The notes below the pieces were generated by a model. It was given only the letters and a program-made list of their open reading frames with translations. It was not told where the DNA came from and searched no databases. Positions 29,901 to 36,181 of a DNA stretch of 64,000 nt are shown in pieces. Location: positions 16,065-80,064 of the forward strand of contig NZ_JABTEL010000015.1 in assembly GCF_013285155.1 (NCBI RefSeq). Reading direction: 5' to 3'. How positions within the stretch are numbered: position 1 is the stretch's first letter; the number at the start of each line of letters is the position of its first letter. The stretch is from Winogradskyella undariae. Its GTDB lineage: Bacteria > Bacteroidota > Bacteroidia > Flavobacteriales > Flavobacteriaceae. Made by a program: the position numbers and the translations under genes.

Positions 29901-30722
29901 AGAGTGCTTCCAATTTTAAAAAATGCCAATTTAAATATTCTTCCGAGTGTAACAGTTGAGGTGAATGCTTATCCAAAAATTCAAAACATCAAGCAATTAA
30001 AGTTGTATAGAACGTTGAATCCAAAGAATGCCTTATCAGTAAGGACAATGGATTTAATACAAACAATTGATTTAGATGCAGATAATCAATTGCTTAATAA
30101 TATTTGGAAAATAAAAGATGAGTTCACGGACTTAGGATATGTTCCTTATGGAGATCCACTCTATTATAGAGTAACTTCGTTAAGAGAGATTCAGTATGTT
30201 GATGGTAGTAATACCGTAGGTGATAATAATTCTTTAATAACAGAATATGCACCTTCAGAAGCTTCTAAACTCTTAATAAGTAGTATTGTAGAAAATGCGA
30301 ATCCAGAATCTCCAATACTACATTATAATTTTGATCTCGATACGGAAGATTCGAATGTAATAAACCATGTAATTCTTAAGTGGTATAAAAAAGTGCACAA
30401 TGGCAAATACCATGTATATAAAATGAATAACCAAGGTAATTGGGTTAATGTCCATACGCTTACTTCCAATGAGATTGAGTTGCAACTTTTATTAGCAGAC
30501 ACGTCCTTAAACAATGGTTCACTTATTATTGAAAATGAAGATAGTAATCCTATTTACCATCATTTTAAAGTTGTTTCCGAAAATTCTGCAAGTATGTTAA
30601 GTACAGAAGATAAAATACTAACCATTCCTAACGTAAATAGTATAGCAGAGAATGAGGGTGTTGGAGATATGATAATAGAGAACACAAATATAGTTAGAGA
30701 AGACGAAGACCAAGATAATTAG
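23919..30722 (+). CDS. Giant protein 2 (2267 aa) with propeller-like and invasin-type Ig-like domains
   Basis: A 2267-residue protein without a signal peptide. Residues 1-400 show repeated beta blades (IDVLGNILWSKQG, KDGVILAGSI, DGKILISGYA), consistent with a beta-propeller. Two Ig-like domains of the Big_1/invasin type follow at about 417-507 and 519-620, each with a strand pattern like STVNVQLIDLNGN / NNDGTYSAIL. The remaining 1650 residues, beginning FFISPTSRLQSTNLYMQ, are unrecognised and beta-rich. The pairing with a nearly equal-sized giant protein 8 bases upstream suggests a joint structure. Adhesin-type domains point to an extracellular role, yet the export route is not apparent from the sequence. 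Confidence 0.6.
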   Translation: MTFINRYSRDKVENRYAFSKEFIENGKRFVLAIGTDSEQKGLVTCIDSITGDAIWENVYWQKGVDQNSFKQIIQINSDKLDKGAFQYIILVQDSTNVFFVSIDVLGNILWSKQGNFKFDGNYELFLEPLKDLSGFYFAFSKLGAVTASNIADNYIGIFDKVGNLLKGKSIDIDKENDFLLTSLTANKDGVILAGSIKKEKIGHQNAIIIDLNNDLKQLPRTVFVTNPDIYISDILDLDGKILISGYAKKQNSLYISLIDNLTSLTIKKFQSQEVYTNGLMSSKNGFYVLGISSSSSGDVLYHFDESLTLNWVKSFDADGTTQVNSINNNIETQQINCVIYNRSIQTSICLTNEALDSCLTKVLKTPITVNEKNDLKKIDIILEDTNYEIINTEPSKNGIESNKIEYCPTTIVDLKKSEIIANPDCILPSGGQSTVNVQLIDLNGNLVTNGSNTVLISTSLGNISATTNNNDGTYSAILMATGIGIATLSFNVNGNSAAQTANVTISKNCDDNNGDVDLGVSTIYANPTQILANGISTSTITVNLLDSNGNPVTTNQTVTIVFANGNNYSAIFVSNGQDEGGGVYTAVLQSSSNNQENVILSFKVGSNEAIGNTATVDIYKRFFISPTSRLQSTNLYMQAAGSKGNDGSLSGMHLRWILKGYLGNTHLPKGNHATNNNNFNKTDDFVRIYRALYVPQYLDLDFQEASPNVVDNNNQLWIYHISGNPFYVYFKNLQKYNEVKASINPLTSSYSFIQAYGKELIEIDHKTTLSFAVELEPSSPSTIIEAETLSVENNNLSAIKYLTARRTFTGTGRFVEENIRTIRFKTKSNNIKRIRFELYADSLEYYTSQDKWTSLGAYALTTSDSEAINRLEDLSGSAPINGHWPRFNDGETVNKANYLDRWNGQEVESYVLDPEYFEYYDRRLKTVVRRFIEISDDDPNNPIAEEAIPFSDILPEGVEQEDDMQNISNLTLIQLASMDFHLARILGLGHIDRAINLSQIEEKYIYVAEYFTISDLSNGQTNNDEIQHLYLSLPTAMVNERLPMPVNLLEPILGTTNSDNNISNLLDEEGYLYDGKQRFISLINEELLDSQTNVAFYETENQFSTSEFTEPVYAGIEYKRFELGNPDAASWRKPELSNNSEFYNYSTDDPLTSASYETVPLMLPDANETLFLHREREEGWHRYGSYGINWFGRSQMSTVFWDLETLFKPQNRLLPPSNIKACLVVEESPLMLTSANEQEMHNTLVEAEAIDKTLIRLTFDHHINQDRLVYQINDESMGGYSDPVEDKDSIFKDSREVFADKINLFFRNRPPATVAGKIKSIQEHTNNALAVIRTESYVLNSTGETINPNIETSQLSHYVGSIFMFNTIKYIVHEVIESNISGEGPIFNVYKQLVSEAMLNGTDPDPTLPLALPVFNGITMFNAVENMLTDSNWQVGSSTAINKLDFQIDIGYDSLSDIHREILEEESISGVPEQILEKSRGIWWDAAIITEELRLQTKLPEEFDNEGNVITEMRHVGMYKITFPGYDLAHHPQYMSHNVDWYQGIVRIHTQNNPTKKRKILEVVKIENIGVGEDLVIYAIDPQYPVNVADVNLVDGFDPILIGEQEVNFYPGYRLYLYHDVAHHLTEDAILPSAGEGLKYSIFGLQTEDPSHPDDAVNSNGWYRSKISQPAQFFAQEIIRPQTPLMSNGEEFVYATRPDTFGKSTFTLKPGFTHIPHGVQFYRSNDDAILNALYNSATVLKIKAKLKEDIDPKFHLVKRWQNLLGFDFEYDETFQTDNEFFEYPENEDGYRFPNPDKYQLYKSINDILEYRNNNYGTSYDLYDLGDPDNDTINGDIGTLSLTEIVIPSLELEGIDDSVTFKDYIKSVIFNVFTPLTEIPIVYDNINESNYQPIPKKQVVRDDNGTLLSPTDSKFDMAPMAKLMSQETIQDLQAEFPNMETGVLFTDFNLDGTSDNLYFYAIREMGNTMQLGDYSPILGPIKLVNTKPPQTPEIKRVLPILKNANLNILPSVTVEVNAYPKIQNIKQLKLYRTLNPKNALSVRTMDLIQTIDLDADNQLLNNIWKIKDEFTDLGYVPYGDPLYYRVTSLREIQYVDGSNTVGDNNSLITEYAPSEASKLLISSIVENANPESPILHYNFDLDTEDSNVINHVILKWYKKVHNGKYHVYKMNNQGNWVNVHTLTSNEIELQLLLADTSLNNGSLIIENEDSNPIYHHFKVVSENSASMLSTEDKILTIPNVNSIAENEGVGDMIIENTNIVREDEDQDN

Positions 30723-30762
30723 ATAACGCCAAGATAAATTAGTTAACAAAAAAAGAATAGAT

Positions 30763-31455
30763 ATGTCAAATAGAAGCGACTTAAAGATTTATTTCCAAAC
30801 AGGAAAAAAACCGACTCAACTAGAATATGAAGATTTAATTGATAGTTCGTTAAATATTAGTGAAGATAAGGCAAATTTATCTGATGCTCAGGAGGGTACA
30901 GATGATGATAAATATATGACACCAGCAACTACTTTGAAAGCTGTTCAGACACATGTTCCAAATTCAACGACCTCGAATCGAGGTATTGTGAGGAAATCAA
31001 CACTTGTTGAAGAACTGAATGGTGCAAATGTAGATGCCTATGTGACTCCAGTTGGTACTAAAAATGCCATTGCAAACTTTGCTCCTGCAGCTGCGCCAGT
31101 TCAAAGTGTTAACGGTCTTACTGGTGAGGTAATTACAGATTTTGATACAGGTTGGCAAACACCTACATTGTTAAATAGTATAACTAATCATAGTTCAACT
31201 TATCATGGCGCTAGATATAGGAAGAAGAATGATGTGGTTTATATAGAGGGAGTCGTTAAAGGCGGTACAGCATCAGGTACAGTTACAATTTTTAAACTTC
31301 CGAATGGATATAGACCAAGTAAGCGAATAATCTTTAATTCTTATAGAGCGAATGGTGTATTTCGAACAGATGTTTATCCTACTGGAGATGTTATATGTTA
31401 TTCTTACAACTCTACTATGACTAGCATCTCTGGAATTTCGTTTCTAACGGATTAA
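30763..31455 (+). CDS. Phage tail-fibre-like protein
   Basis: A 230-residue protein. The N-terminus (KIYFQTGKKPTQLEYEDLID) matches a pattern I know from tail-fibre and receptor-binding proteins of Bacteroidota phages and prophages. A middle part carries repeats of the YMTPATTLKAVQ / YVTPVGTKNAIA type, typical of fibre collars. The C-terminal 95 residues (GARYRKKNDVVYIEGVV, KLPNGYRPSKRII) fit a trimeric tip domain. It follows giant protein 2 by 40 bases and closes the first transcription unit before a terminator. It probably forms a trimeric receptor-binding spike; no other tail genes are nearby. Confidence 0.7.
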   Translation: MSNRSDLKIYFQTGKKPTQLEYEDLIDSSLNISEDKANLSDAQEGTDDDKYMTPATTLKAVQTHVPNSTTSNRGIVRKSTLVEELNGANVDAYVTPVGTKNAIANFAPAAAPVQSVNGLTGEVITDFDTGWQTPTLLNSITNHSSTYHGARYRKKNDVVYIEGVVKGGTASGTVTIFKLPNGYRPSKRIIFNSYRANGVFRTDVYPTGDVICYSYNSTMTSISGISFLTD

Positions 31456-31479
31456 ATAATAAAACACCTTATTAATTCT

Positions 31480-31514
31480 AAGGCTTTCCATTACTTCAAT
31501 GGAAAGCCTTTTTT
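31480..31514 (+). terminator. Strong Rho-independent terminator
   Basis: AAGGCTTTCCATT and AATGGAAAGCCTT form a perfect 13-bp stem around the loop ACTTC, followed by a T run. It separates the unit ending in the tail-fibre gene from the unit starting with the signal-less amidase. Confidence 0.9.
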
Positions 31515-31545
31515 GTAATTTAATCTCTTGATAATTAAAATTGAG

Positions 31546-32154
31546 ATGATTGTATTATTAGACAATGGGCATGGTGCTTTAATAAACGGTAAATATCAAA
31601 CTGCTGGCAAGAGAAAAGACTGGCTGGATAAAGGAATTATTTATGAAGGAGAATTTAATAGAGCCATTGTAAATGGTATTATTGAGCAACTTACTTACTA
31701 TAAAATTCCTTACGTAAACATAGCACCAGAATATTGGGACGTGCGTTTAGAAACGCGTGTTAAACGTGCCAATAAATTCCCTTCAAACAACTGTTTCTAT
31801 CTAAGCATTCATAGCAATGCTGGTGGTGGAAAAGGAAGTGAGGTTTTCACATCTCCAGGCGATACTAAGAGTGACAAAATAGCTACAGCTTTTGGAGAAG
31901 AGTATCATAAGGTATTTCCAAATAGAATATTAAGAACTGACTTTTCGGATGGTGACCTAGACAAAGAACGTCGTTTTTATGTGCTTACTAAAACAAAAAT
32001 GCCCGCTATTCTAACAGAAAACTTCTTCATGGACAATTTTGAAGAGTTTGACTCCATCTTAAACACAAAAGAGGGAAGGCAAAAAATAATTGATTTTCAT
32101 GTCAGCGCTATCATAAGAACTAAAGTGGAAATCTTTAAAGAAAGTTTTCCTTGA
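31546..32154 (+). CDS. Signal-less N-acetylmuramoyl-L-alanine amidase (endolysin-like, Amidase_3)
   Basis: The frame opens at a TTG (31528), but the ATG at 31546 gives a start (MIVLLDNGHGALINGK) typical of this group. The 202-residue product has the zinc and catalytic residues of Amidase_3: LLDNGHG (His), IIYEGEFNR (Glu), YLSIHSNAGGG (His) and ILTENFFMDN (Glu). Unlike the amidase at 4701 it has no signal peptide, as in phage endolysins of Flavobacteriia. It follows a terminator by 32 bases, so it probably has its own promoter or is reached by readthrough. It may release the cluster's cytoplasmic products by lysis, or act on target cells. Confidence 0.85.
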   Translation: MIVLLDNGHGALINGKYQTAGKRKDWLDKGIIYEGEFNRAIVNGIIEQLTYYKIPYVNIAPEYWDVRLETRVKRANKFPSNNCFYLSIHSNAGGGKGSEVFTSPGDTKSDKIATAFGEEYHKVFPNRILRTDFSDGDLDKERRFYVLTKTKMPAILTENFFMDNFEEFDSILNTKEGRQKIIDFHVSAIIRTKVEIFKESFP

Positions 32155-32188
32155 ACGAGAATATTAATTAAAATAACGCAATAAATCT

Positions 32189-32590
32189 ATGTCATTACAA
32201 AATACTACCGAAATCCCATTAAATGATGATGCGCTAGCGCTCCGAATGTACCAACAACTGATTGACAGTGATAAAATAATTATGGTTATTCTAGGCGATT
32301 CTAGTTCCATACAAAAAGGACTTATTCTAGCAGATAAATTGACTAGACAAATTACGACAAACGAGACCTTAGTGGTAATGTGGATAGGAAACCACACTAC
32401 TTTGAAAAATGAATTAGAGCCAATATTAAAAACGGCTGATATTATACAAGTAGATACACCCTATAAAGAAATTAAAGCATTTTGTTTTACCAAACATCCA
32501 AGAAAGGTAAATACCAGAATCCATCTGAATGGCTCATTGAGCCCTTTTAGACTTACCAAACTTTTTAGAGAGGCCATAAAAAATAGTTAA
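32189..32590 (+). CDS. Hypothetical protein (133 aa)
   Basis: A soluble protein of 133 residues with alternating strands and helices (KIIMVILGDSSSIQKGLILA, ETLVVMWIGNHTTLKN, ADIIQVDT), suggesting a small alpha/beta fold of Rossmann type. There is no signal peptide or membrane segment, and I recognise no family. It lies 34 bases after the amidase and 24 before the secreted 584-aa gene, in the second unit of the cluster. Confidence 0.55.
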   Translation: MSLQNTTEIPLNDDALALRMYQQLIDSDKIIMVILGDSSSIQKGLILADKLTRQITTNETLVVMWIGNHTTLKNELEPILKTADIIQVDTPYKEIKAFCFTKHPRKVNTRIHLNGSLSPFRLTKLFREAIKNS

Positions 32591-32614
32591 TATACAAGTT
32601 CAAAAATTCATAAC

Positions 32615-34369
32615 ATGAAGACTAAAAAACACTCAATTTTCTTTTTTTTATTTCTTATTATTTCAATAGGATGGACTCAAAATAAACAAAAAATTTTAAA
32701 GGTTTCGGAGGACGTTAACGGAGGAGTTAAAGTTGTAAAAAATATTGTTGATATAAACGGAAATTTAGAAGTTAAAATATCCAAGGAAGAGCTTCTTAAA
32801 AGAATCGAAAACGATTACCCATCATTTGCTGAACAAATAGAACTTAAGAATAGAATTAATCTTTTAAATAAAGCTTTAGAGAATCAAGAAAAGATATATA
32901 CTGTACTAGAGAAAAATATTAGGACTGCTGCTCAAGATAAATCTCTTAATGACTATGTTTTTGATTTTATGAGTGAAATTGAGGATACTGATTTAGAGAA
33001 TAGATATAATAGTTTATATTATGAATGGGATACATTAAGTGATGATAATGATGATAAAAAAGTTGGTTACGAGCTCTACATTCTCAGAAAGTTTAATGCT
33101 TATAATAAAAATTTAGGTAAATCTTTATCAAACCATACAGGACAAAGCTTTGACATTAGTATTTTGGCTTTTTTAAAAAATAAGCAAGGAGGTGACAGAG
33201 TTCATATTGAGAATTTTGACTCTTATTCAGAGCGAGAATTTCATAGAGTTCAAAGATGGGTTACCAATATTTCTCCTGAACAAAAAAAAGAGCTCGAAGC
33301 TATTGCTAAAAAAGCCAATACCTTAAATGAAAGTGCAGCAAGTTTTTTTGATAGTTTAAAGTCAGATATAGAAAATTATATTCCTAATTTGGAGTGTGCT
33401 ACTAGCTTAAAATATGATATAAAAACTTTTTTAGATGACTCTAATGTAGAAAGTAATATCACGGACGCTTTGACCAAAGATATTGAGGTATTACAAAAAA
33501 AGTATAATGGGATTTTTGATTTATTGTCAATATCAAAAGAGGATATTTCTAGTTGGAGTATTACAAGACCCTTTGATATTATTGAAGAAGTTAAAAGACT
33601 AAATGATTTTAAGGATGATATACCGACTTTGATTTCTGGATTTCAGTTTACAGGTTTGGCTATTACAGATATTAAAAATGAAGTTAGTACCCTAGTTGAT
33701 AAGCTAAATAAATGTGAGGGAGAAATACAGTCAGGTGTTGAATACTTAATTAAGCTATTGGAAACCTTAAAACTCGAGCAGACTAGATATATAGCTAATG
33801 AGACTATTGGCGAGGAGGTTTATAAATTTTCATTCGATAATTTACCAGACACAGGATATATTAACCTTGAAGGTTCAGGGAAAAGAGACAATGGTGATGG
33901 TCTAGAGATACAATTAGTAATTACGCCTAAATCTGGTGATGATAAGGTCGATGAACAAAAAAAACGAATACTAGAGAAAAGAACACTTACCATGCAACTC
34001 ATTGGATTACGTTCTGAAACTGCTGTTGGTATTATAATGGCAGATTCCTTCAATGAGAATAATTTTCTACCAATAGAAGATAAACGCTTTTTATATGCTC
34101 CTTCCGCTGCCTTGCTATTAAAGATTGGTTCTCGTAATTCTAACTTATACAATGACTTTATAGATTTTGGATTTGGTTTGGCAATTTCAACACCAGATTT
34201 TGATACCGATGGCACTCCTGAGTTTGGTGCAGGTCTTATGCTTACTGCATTTAAAGATATTTTGAGTGTTGGCATTAATTATAATGTTACACTAGATACG
34301 CCATACTGGTCTTTCGGTATCAACCTACCCTTTACTTTACCTGGAATTCCTATTAATAAAGTTGATTAA
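32615..34369 (+). CDS. Secreted coiled-coil protein (584 aa), function unknown
   Basis: It starts with a Sec signal (HSIFFFLFLIISIGWTQ). Residues about 60-400 are strongly helical and coiled-coil-prone, rich in K, E, D and N (for example LLNKALENQEKIYTVLEK). The last 170 residues switch to beta strands ending TPYWSFGINLPFTLPGIPIN, which looks like part of an outer-membrane or beta-sandwich domain. There is no known family. It lies 8 bases before the patatin gene, so the two are probably translated from one message. It may be the envelope component of the second unit. Confidence 0.55.
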   Translation: MKTKKHSIFFFLFLIISIGWTQNKQKILKVSEDVNGGVKVVKNIVDINGNLEVKISKEELLKRIENDYPSFAEQIELKNRINLLNKALENQEKIYTVLEKNIRTAAQDKSLNDYVFDFMSEIEDTDLENRYNSLYYEWDTLSDDNDDKKVGYELYILRKFNAYNKNLGKSLSNHTGQSFDISILAFLKNKQGGDRVHIENFDSYSEREFHRVQRWVTNISPEQKKELEAIAKKANTLNESAASFFDSLKSDIENYIPNLECATSLKYDIKTFLDDSNVESNITDALTKDIEVLQKKYNGIFDLLSISKEDISSWSITRPFDIIEEVKRLNDFKDDIPTLISGFQFTGLAITDIKNEVSTLVDKLNKCEGEIQSGVEYLIKLLETLKLEQTRYIANETIGEEVYKFSFDNLPDTGYINLEGSGKRDNGDGLEIQLVITPKSGDDKVDEQKKRILEKRTLTMQLIGLRSETAVGIIMADSFNENNFLPIEDKRFLYAPSAALLLKIGSRNSNLYNDFIDFGFGLAISTPDFDTDGTPEFGAGLMLTAFKDILSVGINYNVTLDTPYWSFGINLPFTLPGIPINKVD

Positions 34370-34377
34370 TTAAAATT

Positions 34378-36174
34378 ATGGAAGAAAAAAACACATTTCA
34401 CTTAGGAATTACTATGGCTGGTGCAGTATCAGCGGGAGCTTATACTGCGGGTTTTATAGATTATCTTATCGAGGCTTTGGAACTTTGGGAAGATCAAAAA
34501 ACTATAATCCGAGAAAAGTTAGCCAAAAATGAACCATTAAGTAAATATGAGAAAAAGGTTCCACTGCACGATGTTTGTATTAATGTTTTAGGTGGAGCCT
34601 CGGCAGGTGGAATGGTTGGAATGATAACAGCACTTTCCACATACTCAAAAATGCCTTCTGTAAAACAACCAACAAATGATAAAACGGGAAATATTTTATA
34701 TGATAGTTGGGTTTTGCTTGATGATGATATCGACACTAGTATAGAAAATAAAGTAGCGACCTTTCAAAAAATGCTTTATACAGATGATTTTGAAAATAAT
34801 GATGATGGCGTTCCATCTCTACTCAATTCAAAGTCTATAGATAGAATAGCTGATAAGGTTTTCGATGAGCTCGTACCAAAAGACCAGAAAAGAGAAAGGC
34901 CTAAATATATATCAGAAGATTTAAGAGTCTTAATAACGCTTTGTAGTTTAAGAGGAGTGCCATTTGAACTTAATTTTGAAAATATGCTATCATCTCACTT
35001 TCCTCATACACCTGGTCACAGAATGAATGAGCATATGATAGTGGCACATTTTAAAATAAAGTATGATGAAGACCTAGACAAGGATATTTATTTAAAATTT
35101 GACCCTTATGATAAGGACTCAGAGGCGTTACTTAAATTATGTACAAAAGGCACAGGCGCTTTCCCTATAGGTCTTGCAGCAAGACACTTTAAAGGGAAAT
35201 TATCAACAGAATATATAAAAAATTGCATTTTAAGAAACTTAGATATTAGTGAAGAAAATAAATCCGCGATTGATATTAAAATTGATGATGAAAACTTTGA
35301 TTTTACAAATATTGATGGTGGAACAATAAATAACGAGCCCTATTCTGAGGTAGTTCAAGTTTTAGAAGAAATTTCTCCAAATTATAACCCTGAACTTCCA
35401 TTGTTTGGAACCATAATGATAGATCCATTTCCTAACTTTTATAATCAGGATGAGGCAGCACCAATTGAAGACCCTTTTAATGGTTCATTTTTTCAAAAAA
35501 ACTTTTGGAGTGTAATTCCTAAAGCCTACACAACATTTAGAGAGCAAGTAAGAGTCAAACATAGTGGTTCGTTTTACAAGGATTATTTAAGACTTCTAGT
35601 TTTTCCTGTAAAATGGGAACAAAATGGTGTACTTAAAGACCACCCTCCCTTGGCTTGTTCTGCTTTAGGTGGGTTTGGTGGATTTTTAGATATTGAATTT
35701 AGAAAACATGATTTCTTTTTAGGTAGAAATAATGCTAGAAACTTTTTGAGAGCTTTTTTTATGCTTGAATATGATGAAAACAATCTCCATCCTTTATTTA
35801 GAAATTTAAATCAAGAAGCAATTGATCTTTTTAGAAGGAAAGTTAAAAATAACGACGGAGTAGACACCCTATATCTTCCAATTATACCTGATCTAAATCT
35901 TATATCAGATAAAGACGTTGGTCATACCAACCCCTATTATTATACAATTGATGAATTTCCTAAACTACAAAAGGGATATTTTGATAGTATTAAACCAAGT
36001 TTAAAAAATAGAGTGGGTAAAATTCTGTGTTTCGAAATTAATACAAGATTTGAAAAAAAATGGTTGTTGCGAAATGCACTGAAAATTGTTAAAGGTAATG
36101 TCACGAAACGAATTGTAAATAGCGTCATAAAAACGATGGAAAAAGATTTTGCGAACAGAAATATGATGCCTTAA
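34378..36174 (+). CDS. Patatin-like phospholipase
   Basis: A 598-residue protein with the patatin Ser-Asp dyad: an oxyanion-type glycine-rich segment (GITMAGAVSAGAYTAGF), the nucleophile elbow GASAG with Ser near residue 75, and the DGG motif (NIDGGTINNEP) with Asp near 314. The N-terminal half is the patatin fold; residues 380-598 are an additional domain that I do not recognise. It has no signal peptide, so it should act on lipids from the cytoplasm or as a delivered enzyme. It lies 7 bases before the HNH-ATPase gene. Patatin-like enzymes serve as membrane-degrading effectors in several defence systems such as CBASS, which fits this context; that role is inferred. Confidence 0.85.
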   Translation: MEEKNTFHLGITMAGAVSAGAYTAGFIDYLIEALELWEDQKTIIREKLAKNEPLSKYEKKVPLHDVCINVLGGASAGGMVGMITALSTYSKMPSVKQPTNDKTGNILYDSWVLLDDDIDTSIENKVATFQKMLYTDDFENNDDGVPSLLNSKSIDRIADKVFDELVPKDQKRERPKYISEDLRVLITLCSLRGVPFELNFENMLSSHFPHTPGHRMNEHMIVAHFKIKYDEDLDKDIYLKFDPYDKDSEALLKLCTKGTGAFPIGLAARHFKGKLSTEYIKNCILRNLDISEENKSAIDIKIDDENFDFTNIDGGTINNEPYSEVVQVLEEISPNYNPELPLFGTIMIDPFPNFYNQDEAAPIEDPFNGSFFQKNFWSVIPKAYTTFREQVRVKHSGSFYKDYLRLLVFPVKWEQNGVLKDHPPLACSALGGFGGFLDIEFRKHDFFLGRNNARNFLRAFFMLEYDENNLHPLFRNLNQEAIDLFRRKVKNNDGVDTLYLPIIPDLNLISDKDVGHTNPYYYTIDEFPKLQKGYFDSIKPSLKNRVGKILCFEINTRFEKKWLLRNALKIVKGNVTKRIVNSVIKTMEKDFANRNMMP

Positions 36175-36181
36175 ACATTTT

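Noticed and set aside
33820..34275. 151-residue antisense frame within the secreted coiled-coil gene
   Set aside because: Composition and full overlap with the sense gene mark it as a shadow frame.
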